A stretch of 64,000 nucleotides of DNA from Scilla litardierei. Taxonomy: Eukaryota; Streptophyta; Magnoliopsida; Asparagales; Asparagaceae. Within the stretch, counting starts at the first letter, position 1, and every line of letters starts with the position of its first letter. This document shows positions 1 through 11,189 of the stretch, piece after piece. Location of the stretch: NCBI GenBank assembly GCA_030789695.1, contig CM061132.1, positions 158,082,817 to 158,146,816 of the forward strand, read 5' to 3'. The notes below the pieces were generated by a model. That model did no database searches. It was not told the origin of the DNA and saw only the letters and a program-made list of their open reading frames with translations. Position numbers and translations under genes: made by a program.

Positions 1-736
1 CCTTGCTGGTAGCATGGCATCTATGTGCGTCCCATTAATGAGACCAATGCAGTCCTACAACATATTAAATGAGACAAATTTGCAATCCCAATTACGATTC
101 TTATTTTACTGACACATATACATATAATCATACATACCGTAAAAATGGGAACCAATTTGGATTATTGACTATCTCCGGGGGCGTCTCATTAGGAGCTTTC
201 TTCACGAACATATCCCGAAGTGCACACAGTCCTGCCATCACTTTGTTAAAATAACGGCTAACTGTCCCCCTGCCCCTTATAAAATCCACTTGCATGACTC
301 TATTCTTTGACTTGTGCCCTACAATATGCAGGAACATGGCAACCTGATCCTCGACGGATACATGAATAGTATCCTTGAGAAGATCACGATGTGGCATTAA
401 TAATGCAAGATTCATGAATGCATGTCTTCGCATTCGTAGGTAGTGCAAACAGCTACTTTAAGACCCATACAAAATTATCCGGATGTGGGATTTTCTATAT
501 AGATCCCGCATAGTTGAGGGCTCTCTGGGTATAGGGTCGGGCCTAGCGGAATTCTCAAGTTGTAAAGCTAAGATGACAAACATTATTGTCGCCGCGGCAG
601 AGGTACATAAATTACAAGACGAATGGTCTCCTTGTAATATCCATGTCCACCTTAATTGATTCAAACATAACTTAACGCGTAAGAGATGACTGACATATGA
701 TATTACCATATAGGCTGGAAATGAAAAAATATACAT
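1..736 (-). pseudogene. PIF/Harbinger transposase (HARBI1-like), broken, 3' end outside window
   Basis: DDE-type nuclease remnant of a PIF/Harbinger transposon. Exon 1 runs from the ATG at 736 down to about 138 and carries the family's N-terminal block (RDPIPREP-like, LRMRRHAF, DTIHVSVEDQVAMFL, SRYFNKV, NNPNWFPF). A TAA at 458-460 interrupts the same frame. A donor (GTATGT) at 137 and an acceptor (TTGTAG) at 55 fit an 83-bp intron, after which exon 2 (54 to 1) resumes at the conserved catalytic block. That block normally reads GAIDGTHI but here reads GLINGTHI, so the first catalytic Asp is Asn. The exon 1 end is also out of phase with exon 2, consistent with an indel in the T run just before the donor. 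The family assignment is from motif memory; loss of function follows from the stop, the phase error and the D-to-N change. Confidence 0.8.
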
Positions 737-1257
737 GTTTCTTCCATTATTATATAGAACTTAGGACAAGCTCAAAACATAACACACTTGATATCCCCTA
801 TAACTTAATTACATAGCCTAAAACAATATGAATCACATATTTAATATACACTTGTGCATATCCAAAACATTGGCCCTTAGAATTACTGTGTAATCATAGT
901 CACACACGCGGTTGCGGTGCCATTGATCCTACAATTTCACCCCATAAAAACCAAGACTTTATATCAAGTAAAAATACACACATTAGAAAAATTTCTCAAT
1001 CATCAAAAGGTCGCAAATAAAAACTGTATACTGAAAAAATAAATTATAAATTCTAATATTTTGAAACTTTAACTTTAACTATACTTGATTATAAACATAT
1101 AAAAACATTCACTTTATGTTGAAATGGGTATCCATGAATGTAAAAATCAAAATGGGGATGAAATGTTCCAACTAGCAAGCCATCCAGCGTGGACGTACTT
1201 AATCAAATCCATTTCGAACTACCTCGTTTTTTTCATCATTGGGCTATTTGGAAGAAT

Positions 1258-1510
1258 GCACAATTCTTTGCATTCATCATACAAAGATTTCATCATACAT
1301 AGAATGCATGCACCCATCCATACCAACATCACGAATTAAGCTCCGCAAACGGCCTAAACCTATGAAATTTGAAAACCCTAGCCGCATGCCATTGCATTCA
1401 TCATACACATATTTCAAACATAGAATTCATGAACCCATCCTTACCATGATCATGAAATTAGATCCGCATAGGGTCTAAACCCATGAAATTGGAAACCCTG
1501 CCGCAAGCCA
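1258..1510. repeat. Two-copy tandem repeat, about 124-bp unit
   Basis: The words CATTCATCATAC, CATAGAAT, ACCCATCC and GAAACCCT recur in the same order 124 bp apart (first copy from about 1258, second from about 1386). The copies are diverged by many substitutions, so this is an old duplication within the leader of the Harbinger element. The short ORFs here follow the duplication and look non-coding. Confidence 0.65.
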
Positions 1511-2195
1511 TCAAGAACAGCAAGGTATAATATCAAAAACCCTTCGCCGCAAAAATCGACGACGGCAGAACCCATTGGAGCATCAAATCAAATCAAAATT
1601 CATATGAGAGCTAAAGAAATTATACCTCGTCGATAATATAGCAGATAAAGTAAAGGGCAGCTCACCGATCCTGCCGATCTCCCCAAAAACTGAAACTAGG
1701 GTTTTGCTTTGACGGCAATGATATCCGCCCAAGCTAGGCACACCCAAGTCAGATCCGTCCTAGGTATTAAAGGAGGCAACCAAATCCCACGGAAAACTCA
1801 AGAACAGCTAGGTTTTTTTTCCGCACCAACTGAAACCCGCGAAAACGAAGGTGAGAGGAGTGGTTTTCTGACCAAGTGGGCCCCAAATCGAGGATTCGTA
1901 GCAAAATCTGCGTGATTTCGGGGGATTTCAACCGAGGGATTTGGCCGCTCCACGTCGGCAACACGGGGGCGAGAGGAATCGCAACGGGAGTCGCCGAAAG
2001 AAACAAACGAGAGGAAAGAGACCCAAGAAAACGAGTGAACAGTGAAGGAAGTGACGCGTAACAGTGAATAAAATTCACTTTCTCACCCAAAGTCACCAAA
2101 AGAAACAGGCCCTTAAGGGAAAGTCCTTACTAATAACAAATATTATCAAACATAAACATAAAGGGAATTGATTTGAATATGAAAATTGAATAGGG

Positions 2196-2906
2196 ATTGC
2201 TATTTGCACAGACCTTTTGCTGAGCTCACATACCACTTATTTACAAGTTTGCCATTAAAAAATTTTGCTGAGTTCACAAACCAACTCCTCCCCCCCTCCC
2301 CCTTCGCGTCGCCATCCCTCTTCTCCACCACCGCCGCCAAGGACCCCCCTCGTCGCCCCCGCCCTCCCTTCCCAAGCAGAGAAGCGAAGGCGGTGGATGG
2401 AGGTTCGCCGGTTCAAAATGCAATACCTTCGCTGGTTCAAAATGCAGAGTTCAACTTTGCCATTCAAAATGCAGAGTTCAAAATGGAGGTTCGCCTCCCT
2501 TCGTCGGTTCAAAATGGAGGTTCGAAGGTTCGCAGGTGGATGGAGGGTCGACAGTGGATGAAGGTTCACCGGAGGAGAGGTCGACGAAGGGGATGACGAC
2601 TCAAAATCACGCCCGAAAGAAAACCCTAACCTCCAAATTTGATTCTCCCTTTTGTTGACTTAGCAAAAACCCTATCCTCCAAATGGAGAAACGGAGAATG
2701 ACGAAACATTCGGCCACTCGATTCGACAACAGTGGAGAAGGGGGACTGCGATGAGGGGCGGGGGGGTCCTCGACGGCGGCGGTGGAGAAGGTGGACGGCG
2801 ACGCGGTGGGAGGGGGGAGGAGTTGGTCTATGAACTCAGAAAAAAATTAATGGCAAGCTTGTAAATAAGTGGTCTATAAATTCAGCAAAAGGGTCCATGC
2901 AAATAG
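2196..2906. mobile_element. Non-autonomous foldback element with TIRs of about 100 bp
   Basis: The left arm (about 2196-2297) and the reverse complement of the right arm (about 2812-2906) match over roughly 100 bp. Shared words in order include TTTGCTGA, CACTTATTTACAAG, TTGCCATTAA, CTGAGTTCA and CCAACTCCTCC. The 510-bp centre is GC-rich and low-complexity. It contains several copies of GGTTCAAAATG(C/G)AG and reads open in several frames, which explains the proline/arginine-rich ORFs there. No transposase is present. Superfamily is uncertain (foldback or MULE-like). The right end abuts the next MITE, so a target duplication cannot be read cleanly. Confidence 0.75.
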
Positions 2907-2907
2907 G

Positions 2908-3074
2908 GAATTGCTATCTGCACCTCATAAAATGAGGTGCAAGTATGTTTCCCCCCAACAAAAAGTGAATACTTCACATCGTAATGTCCAATCACTTTCT
3001 CCCTGTCCAAAAATAGCAAATTTTTACACTGAAACCAAAATGCACCTCAACAAATGAGGTGCAGATAGCAATTC
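2908..3074. mobile_element. MITE of 167 bp whose termini are each hairpins
   Basis: The ends are inverted repeats beginning GAATTGCTATCTGCACCTCA. Each terminal arm is also a palindrome: GCACCTCA...TGAGGTGC at 2920-2940 and again at about 3041-3062. The element can therefore fold either as one long hairpin or as two small ones. It lies directly against the right arm of the previous element, and both families share the end motif ATTGCTAT(T/C)TGCA. No coding capacity. Confidence 0.75.
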
Positions 3075-3354
3075 TCTAATATTTTCTAATGTATGTTCCC
3101 TTTCCGATGTTCAGGTGTAGTTTTTTCGATTAAAGTGACGTCATTACTAATTATTTTCCAGAGTGCTATGTCAATGTCCTTGACGTGAATAGTCATGCGT
3201 TGTTTTCAATAATTGTAGTCTGTTCCATCGAACAAGGGTGATCGAATGAACACGTGTCCTTTTTGGTTTTGTGGGTCATAGGAATATGTGTAAGGGATTT
3301 GTGCCAAACCTAAAATCGAAATTCAACTAGACTATGAGTCTAAAGAGAATTCCT
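3075..3354. other. Intergenic, nothing recognised
   Basis: AT-rich sequence between the MITE and the LTR-like remnant. No ORF, RNA gene or clear repeat could be seen. Confidence 0.5.
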
Positions 3355-3793
3355 GCTCTGATACTAATTGAAGAAAAACCTTTGGGATGAGTAGTGTTTA
3401 TGGCACAAAAATAAAACTCAAGCCCCCAGAATCACACAAATCACAGATATTAACGGAGTTGGCTCCCTGCCTATACTCCGACCTCTCCTGATGATTTGAC
3501 CCTTTTTGAAACCACAAAAAATACTTGATCACACTTACGGTGGTGATCTAACCGTTACAGCAATCAGTTCAGAGAATAATAAGCCCAAAGATAGTCTCTG
3601 TATGAAGCTATACAAAAATACAATCTTGCGACAAAATAATAACTAACTGGTCTAAACTGAGATCATAAATCAAATAGATATCACTGTAGAGTAGGTCACG
3701 AAATTATGGTCGTTCTGGCGAAAACTGTGCGTCAATTAGAGTCTTGTAGAGAAAGATCTCATTGTTGCAAGTTTCTGGATCAATTATGATATT
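3355..3793 (-). mobile_element. Copia-type LTR remnant with PBS-like site (minus strand)
   Basis: On the minus strand, 3366-3355 reads TAGTATCAGAGC, one base from the initiator-Met primer site TGGTATCAGAGC used by copia elements. The sequence immediately upstream on that strand ends in ...TTCTTCA, as an LTR would. The start of this LTR and its partner were not found, so this is probably a truncated 5' LTR plus a stub of leader. Confidence 0.35.
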
Positions 3794-3902
3794 TCAAAAT
3801 TGTTTAGACTCAGTTGCAAACCTAACAAGGTCATAACAAGCACGTAGGTCATGGACCTTAATGTTGTAACTTAAAGTCTGGTCGTGAGGAATAAAAGTTT
3901 GG

Positions 3903-4605
3903 TCAGTGATTAAACACATGATATGTATCATGCTTGCAATCGAGACCAAGCTTTGCGAGAGAGTCCGCAACCCTATTTGTCTCGCAAGGGATGGCTCTGA
4001 GGATAGCATTCCATTGAGCACGTAGGAGCCTTTTGCTCGTAGGGATGGATTCAGTGAATAGACTGTTGAGTTCTCCTGTCTCGATTAACTTGATTGTTGA
4101 ATGAGAGTTTGTTTCCAATATAACACTCATGTACCCCCAAGTTCCATGCTAGGTTCGAACCATAAAGAATCGCTTTTAGCCCTACCGTTACAGGGGCACA
4201 TGGGGGAATGACTGCTGAGAATTTGGAAATCCAACCTCCATTAGAATCTCTAATCACAACTCATGTACCCACCTTAGAGAAGTCGCTAGTGATTGCACCA
4301 TCACTGTTGATTTTGACCCAACCCATATCTAGAGGGCACCAATGCTGGAGATGGGAACTGATGTGACTCAGGTCCACTTTAGATAGAATACTCGTTGCTC
4401 TAGCATAGGAAGAAGCTATGTGAAGAATCTGTTGGATTGGCATGCCATACTGGTGATCTGTCTCGAACACTGTGGCATTCATCTCCTTCCACAAAAAAGA
4501 ATCAGGTGCATATTTCGTTTTGGGTAGAGTATATACATTGAGTTTGAACGAGTAATTTGGAAAATTTACCACTGGTTCATTTATTACCATGCTGGTCATA
4601 ATCAA
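3903..4605 (-). pseudogene. RNase H-like (RVT_3) domain remnant, frameshifted
   Basis: Three minus-strand ORFs in different frames form one decayed plant RNase H-type domain. 4605-4261 carries WVKINSDGAI (first acidic residue block). 4257-4051 carries RDSNGGWI followed by AILYGSNLAWNLGVHEC. 4130-3903 carries LETNSHSTIKLI and NRVADSLAKLGL. These blocks are in the usual order of the RNase H-like domains found at the C-terminus of plant LINEs and in many free-standing plant ORFs. At least two frameshifts separate them. No reverse transcriptase was seen upstream. A second, more decayed copy is at about 11940-12620. Confidence 0.7.
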
Positions 4606-5150
4606 GTCATTGTTAAAGCTAACTTAGATCAGATCATCATACTTTGTTAGGCTATTGGGCCTTGATTGGGTATACTTACAATTCTTATAAACTTCCCAAA
4701 TAGCGGTAGGTAACTACTGATTTGAGATTGCAGCTTAACCTTGGTGTAAGCTAAAGTACAAATTCGTGACAATGACAACTGATAATTAAGTAAAATTTTA
4801 TAGTGTTTGGTCCTTGCAGTTTTATCTGCTTTTTTCCATATATTCTCAAAAAAATTCTTGAATACTATCGATGGGCATTAAAAAATTAAATTATGAGAGA
4901 TCATCGAGTGATTCATACGAGGTAGTTGAAATGCGTGTGAATGTTACAGGCAGTTTCCACTAGAGTAAAGATGTGTCGAGCATTTTTGTTTCAGCTTATT
5001 TATGGAAACATTTTCCAAGTTCAACGCTTTGTCAGTTGCAAGAAGCAAAAATTAGCAGAGCACATTTCATTTAAGATTTTTACCCTTCAAAATCTTAGTT
5101 CTATCCAAAATTTGTGACAGAATACACCAAGAAGTTTTCAACTATAATAA
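4606..5150. other. Intergenic; first part shared with 12420-12620
   Basis: Up to about 4790 this is the extension of the duplicated RNase H segment: TCATACTTTGTTAGGCTATT and AAAGTACAAATTCGTGAC recur near 12451 and 12571. From 4800 to 5150 the sequence is AT-rich with no recognised feature. Confidence 0.5.
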
Positions 5151-5155
5151 CATTC

Positions 5156-8100
5156 TGTCACGCCCCGTTCGTCAGAATACCCGGATTTTAATTTTTTTTA
5201 ATTTTTTTAGTTTTTCCAAGTACCCTGAAGAATGAGGGTCATGAGAGAGGAAAAGAGAGAGAGAAGAAACTGAATAAGCATGCCACTACGCACATGCTGG
5301 GATAGTCCAAGTGCAGCTTCATTAAAGTATCAAACAACTCGTAAATAACATAGAACAACAACAACAAATTTTATATAATAACTTTCAATTATATACATAA
5401 CCCAGTTACATCATTTCACATACACCAACACTCTCCACCTCCCAAGACAACCAAGTCACTCTACAAGCTACAGCTCACACCGAGTACTACCCCTGAACTC
5501 AACTCCAAGTCACCTCCAACCAAGCTGACCCTGCTACAAGAAAAATGGGGAGGAGCATGTCAATGCGTGCCCCAGTAGGAACCAACTTGGATTTGAAACA
5601 TCGTTTTAAGGTTATTAATCCACAAGGCAAGGTAGGGAAAATAAGACATGTAACTAAATATATAGCAAAGAGTAAATAGCCAAGTAAGAGGATTATACCG
5701 GCGGTCCAATGTCGAGTTGCTGCAAGAAAAGGGTTAGCACGAATAGTAATACAAATATTTATACAACCACATACACAAATACACATACAATACACAAACA
5801 TATAAATATACATACCATGCACAACACACAACACACATACATTGCATATATGTAACACATCGCACACAATGGATATAATGATACATAATGATGCACATGA
5901 TGCAACATGAGATGCAATGCAATGCAATGGGATCCCATGAATGTGCCGGCGTGCAAGTGTATCGTGATCTACTCCGTTCTCAACCGTGGCAACTACCGAT
6001 GGAGTCAAGAGGTGCCTACACGGTCACGGCCCACAACGAATCCCCCCACCTCCTACTATGGCTCTCACTCCATGTAGTGCCATCCGTGTCCTAAAACATT
6101 GCTCATTCACATCAATTCTCATATTATACATGATCGTTCCGCATGTTTCTCAACTTTTGTTTCATCGAGGCATTTCAGCGAACACATGACGGGCAAATTC
6201 ATATCAAGGCAACACAATATCATTTACATGTGCCAAGGGCATGAGCATTCATTCTACCACACAACCATAATAAGCAAGAATAATGATGGCCAAATAACCA
6301 CAATTAATGAACAAGAACAATACTTAATTAATTCAGCTTGCTGAAATTGCAGGAAGTGAAAATACGGCTAGCTAAATGCCCTAAAATCTGTGTACGAAAG
6401 GGCCCGCGATCCTGGGCAGTACATAGATAACCCGGACCCACCAAGCGCTTAAGAACGTGTTGTGAAGGCGGAATAGAGTTTGCCGTTGAAATGATGACTT
6501 CTGGTGTTGCCAAGAAGGGCGGAATGCTAACGAACCGGGGCTACAGCACCAGTTTATCTCGAATCCCCCGAATCAGATGTGGGGAAAGGAGAAGAAGGAG
6601 TCGGAGCTTATCAACCATAGGAATGCCCGATCGACTTTACTTTGCGAGCTACGAGGTTTATTTTAGCGCATTTGACTTATCTTATTGATTATACAATAAT
6701 CACTGAGCATACGTTGCTAATGGGCAGGTCAATTCTGAGAATCGTATCAGAGACCGAACTGCGGTATCTTGCGAGGGGCGCCTCATATGAGTGGTTAAGA
6801 CAGGACTTTAAACGCAATCTAGAGCCCCTACTGAAGCAGCACAATGCTCCTCCTCATCGCTCCTAACCTTTAAACAGACAGGGAACTCAAAACCACAGAA
6901 CGAAGGAAGCAGCAACTCCAGGAGAAATGTATTAAAATAACCACACCTCCCTGCACTCGGCTTGCCCTACCGTGTCATTAGATGGTCTGAGTGGCTGTCA
7001 AATGGGTAGCTGGCTCTTCGAACCTATCCATATACAGTCCCGTAGGAACCAGGGGACTAGCGGCCCGTCGCAACTCCGTGAGTGAAAGCCCCTCCCTCAC
7101 TTCACTTCCCGATTTTGCAATACAGCGAAGCGTGGTTGGCAGCCTGGACCTTTCCCTACATTTTTGGCTCGAGTTCCAGTGGTGGGATTTGTGCGTGCGA
7201 GATCGAAGCCCGCGTACTTATCTCCACAAGCAGCTCTGTAGTCTCAGAGTATATACCAGTACCGCTGGCGAATCGTTCTACCATGGTATAGACAGATGCC
7301 CTCAGATCGTCCTAACGACGCCTATAGCAAGGGTGTCTGCCTTATGATAGTATAGAGGCAGCTGATAACGAATTTACATGAGAAGACGAAGACGAGTGTG
7401 ACTTGGAGTTATAATTAGAACTTTTTGAATGTAAATTAGACTTTGAATTAGAATGTTCATTAGAGTGGGAATTCAAAATTTGAATTTACATTAGAAGCGC
7501 CTTACCTTTACCTTCACGAGCTCAGAATAAGCAAAAAACTCAGGCTAAGACCGCCCCATTACTGCACAACTGAACAGCTATTTTTGAAAATCATTTGCAT
7601 TATTAAATTAGTTGGCAAGTCCTTGAATAGGCGTCCACCGTCAAAGCCTAGGTCTTCAAGCTAGGAATTAACAGAAAAGGAAAGAGAGGTCATCCGACGT
7701 CTGAATGATATAGGAATAGGAGAGCCCTTTTTGTAACTCTGTCCTCGTCCTGCAGAAAGTGCGTTCTCCCTCCGAAGAAAGAATGATTGTCCCATCAAAG
7801 GCTGAAAAAAGCCTACGTGCCTTAGTACGCAACAAAGGCTTCAAATACGGAGTTAGGTCCGGGTAGGTTCAATCAAAAGAAGCAGGAGCTCGAAAGACGA
7901 AGCACGCTCGCTCATTCATCCCGTTATGGACAGGACCCTAATTATGAAACCTTTTTTTTTCGATTCCATCCGCCTCACCGAAAAAGGATTGCCTAAGAAT
8001 CTAATGGACGGACATACTCTTATTGAGAATAAGCGTGATTGACGTGACGGCATTTGACAGAGCAGCAGGAGCTGGATCAACCAACGAGGCTTCGGGCTTC

Positions 8101-10042
8101 GAAAGAAAAGAAGGAATTTCTTTTGAGCACAAGGTTCGCCAGACTTGCTTCTCGCTGCGCTCGATCAAAGAAAGGGAAAGAGAACTAGAGCTGCGCTCGA
8201 CCAACAGGCGGGATCGAACGATAGAAAGATGGAATCAGCAGTGTCAGAAGGTACTTCAACCAGAACAGAGTAGCATGGGTCCCGATTCCGGGCAGTAAGC
8301 TTTCGAAGTATCTCCCGAATTGCAATATATCAGATGCAGATGGTATTTTATCGGTTTCAAGTGGGCAAGCACCTTTATTTATGGATGGTGTTCTCGGTAT
8401 CGTTTTCTTCGACGAAGGGAAGGAATCGGGGGGATACAGTTCCGGGCAAGACCGTTTGGCTCTATTGGAAGGAAAGGAATGCCCTCATGGAAGAAAGAGG
8501 AAAGTAGCATAGCAGAGAAAATAATCTCAGTTCTCAGTCTAAGTAAGCCCGTCCTAGCAATAGTGGCTGAAGCTGGTCTCGATTAATAGATGAGAGCGAG
8601 ATAGCTGTGTTCAACCAGACCGTCGATCTTCACCCTCGGAAGAGGGAAGCAAGCACACGGAAGGGTCATCAGTCCAGCAGTGTCTGCTCAACCAGAGCTC
8701 TCAGCTAGAATAGTCCATCTAGCGGGAAGGCGATCAAAGGCCGTTCGGAGTGCTTTAGCGGCTTCAGGTTGACGAAACCTCTATTTTTTGCATACATCAA
8801 ACTTTCAAAGGAAGGAGACTGACCTTTTTCGCTTATCAAAAATGGTCGATCCACTCGTTGTCTTCCCACTTTGTTGACTGAATTCGATCTATCGATCTAA
8901 CAGAGTGCTTTCTGCCAAAGCAAAGAGAGCTATAGGCGGCCCCTGGCGATAAAGAGAGTCGAAAACTTCTCAAATGAAAAGAGGTAGGAGGAATCCATGG
9001 TAATCTTTAGCGGTACTATCTTGATTAGATAGCGAGGTAGTGAGAGAGGACTCACTCAACAGAGGTCTCAGTTCCTTAAGGTAAGGCTGAATCAAAAGGG
9101 TAACCTCTTAGCGCAAGGGTTGGTATAAAGGCTGGTGAATGTGCTTCTTTCATCGAATTATTCAACCAACTTTCACCGGTCACGAGATAAAAGACCGTCG
9201 AACTACCTCCTTACGAAGTGGTCCTTCATCTCTCTATAATAGCCGTATAATTCAGTTCAGCTGGACTCAACCTTCCCGCTATCAGAAAGGAGCAAAGAAG
9301 ACGACTGGTAACCAAACACTGCTTAGGCGTATAGAGCGTTAACCACCTAATCACGAAATCACGAAGCGCTCTTTATCCGATGGAGATGCCGCTGATGACA
9401 GCATCCCCTGGTGGAAGACTTTGTGAAGAATCTTTTTTCTCTTTTAGCGTCTTGATACTGACTTAGATTTGACTGAACCAAGTGGACACTTTTAGCTTAC
9501 AGTCACAGCTTCCCTCTCTACTGCGGGCCCTGACATCGCTTACAGCTCACTGCCTGGGCCTGGCCGGGACTATATTGTTTGCCTGCCTGACTTTGACTTC
9601 CCGCTGGTCTCATTATCGCTCCTGCTAAAGCCGATTCAAACCTGTGTTATATACTATTAAAGGAAAGATTAGTAGTCTTTATAAAAGTAGTCTAGTATAT
9701 AATTAGATACTATAAAGTATAGTATCTCCGTACCCAAGCCTTTGCTGATCCATGGGGTTCTTCGATCTCAAAAGAATTCAACCCTACTATACTCATGCAT
9801 GCATGCACCACGCACCCACGTCCAACACATTCCTGTTGTTTTGCACCCACGACGTCTTTCACACTTCGCTCGGACTCAATCATGCTTTCTCGTCTCTTAG
9901 CCACACATTACGGCCCAATCCCCCTTGCACTACGTTACATACATCGATATTCACATTTACTTCGTGCCTACGTATGCCCCGTAGGTTGAAATATCATTTG
10001 TGTTCGGTATAATACACGTATAGTGCAAAATAGGGCATGACA
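5156..10042. mobile_element. LTR-like element (probable solo LTR) enlarged by foreign DNA, TSD CATTC
   Basis: The sequence starts TGTCACGCCCCG and ends GGGCATGACA, inverted ends typical of many plant Ty3 LTRs. It is flanked by the 5-bp direct repeat CATTC (5151-5155 and 10043-10047). The outer parts (5156 to about 6390, and about 9710-10042) read like LTR sequence without coding capacity. The interior differs in character and is listed separately as organelle-like DNA. No gag, pol or second LTR was found. The simplest reading is a solo LTR of about 1.6 kb into which another sequence was inserted. The strand is not determined. Confidence 0.65.
6400..9700. other. Mitochondrial-like DNA block (probable NUMT)
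   Basis: This block of about 3.3 kb is of even base composition, rich in short purine tracts and phrases typical of plant mitochondrial intergenic DNA (for example GCTGCGCTCGATCAAAGAAAG at about 8154 and the purine-rich stretch after 8400). It has no similarity to its neighbours that I can see. ORFs up to about 118 codons are present but none is recognised. No rRNA, tRNA or standard mitochondrial gene was identified. The call rests on sequence flavour only. Junctions at about 6400 and 9700 are approximate. Confidence 0.45.
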
Positions 10043-10047
10043 CATTC

Positions 10048-10911
10048 AGTTCTTGGAGAGACAAATTTGTAACAGATGCTGGAAGTCTTGCAAGCTGTGA
10101 AGAGGCGCGTGCTCAGGGGATGAGGGTTTGAGGCTATGAAGAGGTGCGTGCTCCAGGGATGAGGGGTTGAGTGATGAAGAGGCGTTGTTTGGATACACAT
10201 GGATGAAGAGGAAGAGTGTGCGGCAGAGGTTATTTGGGTTTCCCTGAATTGCTAGAATCTGAATTCATGGCTTAATGGTATGTGGAGAAAATTTTTTGAG
10301 GATGATGTCAAAACGTGAATGCATGACTTAACGAGAATACTTTCAGTTTCTCCACTGCGGTTATTTGGTTTTGTCAAAAATTCAGTTTCTCCACATGGAG
10401 AACGTGAGGATGAAAGTGGGGCTTAGGTTATCTGTTTTTTTTGTTATTTGGTGTGTTCTAACATAATTCAATTTCCCCCCATGGAGAATGTGAGAATGAA
10501 AGTGTGGCTGAGGTTCTTTATTTTTTTTGTTATTTGGTTTGTAAAAAATGAAGAAGGCCATGTCCTAGTCAATGTGCACAGTCAGCATATTTGTCCTAGT
10601 TATTTTTTCGATGTCATGTGTAACAAAATTCAAAAAAGATTGTCAATTGTATGATAGATATATGAATATTCTAATATCTTAAATTTTATAAATATTTAAT
10701 AAGTAAAAGAGTAAAAATGTACGTGCTAGTAAAAACCATAACAAATAAAAATATAAAAAGCATAAATGGCTAATGTTTGAATTTCACAAAGTTAGAAGAT
10801 AATATGGACTTTCTCGAAAACCTTTTACTAAAGGTACAGAATAAGCAGAATGGGCAATCATTGCTTTGATTGAGGGCAATGGATAAAATAATAAAATTTT
10901 TTAATTAGGTT
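10048..10911. repeat. Intergenic with a short tandem repeat (38-bp unit, three copies)
   Basis: TGAAGAGG(C/T)G(C)GTGCTC recurs at about 10098, 10136 and 10173, giving three imperfect 38-bp copies. The remainder to 10911 is AT-rich. A phrase with CTCCACATGGAGAA / CCCCATGGAGAATGTGAG occurs twice near 10390 and 10480. No gene was seen. Confidence 0.5.
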
Positions 10912-11113
10912 TGGAGGGGTGCGCCAGGCCCACACTGTAGTGGTGCAACGCATCAGCGACGCTCGAATACCCCAGCAGCAAGCTACTGTGAATGGGTCCT
11001 CCCCCTAAAAAATTAATTTAATACCATAGTAAGCCAATGGCCCACGTATCAAATATTAAACTGATAAGAACAGATACTACACTTGATCTTAGCTAAAAGG
11101 CCGAGAAAGGTAT
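10912..11113 (-). ncRNA. U2: U2 snRNA, divergent copy (possible pseudogene)
   Basis: The minus strand from 11113 reads ATACCTTTCTCGGCC and ends in CTGGCGCACCCCTCCA, the two ends of plant U2. The branch-point-recognition core GTGTAGTATCTG and the Sm site region (AATTTTTTAGG) are intact. It differs from the neighbouring copy at 12825-13024 in functional places. The CTTTTGGCTAAG of stem I reads CTTTTAGCTAAG, and one side of stem IIb (GGCCCAC) is changed to GGCTTAC, which weakens pairing. Promoter elements are still present upstream. It may be transcribed, but it is the less conserved copy. Confidence 0.85.
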
Positions 11114-11140
11114 GCTTCAAACAGTAGCCCATTGGTCCCT

Positions 11141-11189
11141 TTTATATCACCAACTGTCCCATCTGTTCCCCCCGTAGCCGATGTGGGAC
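11141..11189 (-). promoter_or_regulatory. Plant snRNA promoter (USE + TATA) of U2 copy 1
   Basis: On the minus strand GTCCCACATCG (11189-11179) matches the plant upstream sequence element RTCCCACATCG. A TGATATAAA box lies at about 11149-11141, roughly 30 bp before the U2 start. The order and spacing are those of RNA polymerase II snRNA genes in plants. Confidence 0.85.

Larger units (their letters stand above)
1..2113 (-). mobile_element. PIF/Harbinger DNA transposon, 5' part
   Basis: On the minus strand the sequence at about 2112 reads GGGCCTGTTTC, matching the usual Harbinger/Tourist terminal repeat GGGCCTGTTTGG, and it is preceded by TTA, the family's typical 3-bp target. This makes 737-2113 the 5' leader of the element whose transposase begins at 736. 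The leader has no recognisable ORF2 (Myb-like) gene. It contains the 124-bp tandem repeat at 1258-1510 and a moderately GC-rich block at about 1700-2060. The other end lies left of the window, so the TIR pair cannot be verified. Confidence 0.55.

Noticed and set aside
1767..2099. 110-codon minus-strand ORF
   Set aside because: No recognisable domain, overlaps the leader of the Harbinger element, and ends near its TIR.
2186..2596. 136-codon plus-strand ORF and its antisense partner
   Set aside because: They lie in the low-complexity GC-rich centre of a TIR element; Pro/Arg-rich frames open on both strands reflect composition.
5499..6008. 169-codon minus-strand ORF with Cys-rich hydrophobic stretches
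   Set aside because: It coincides with a CA/TA-rich simple-sequence zone inside an LTR-like sequence; the Cys/Val/Tyr-rich translation follows from the repeats.
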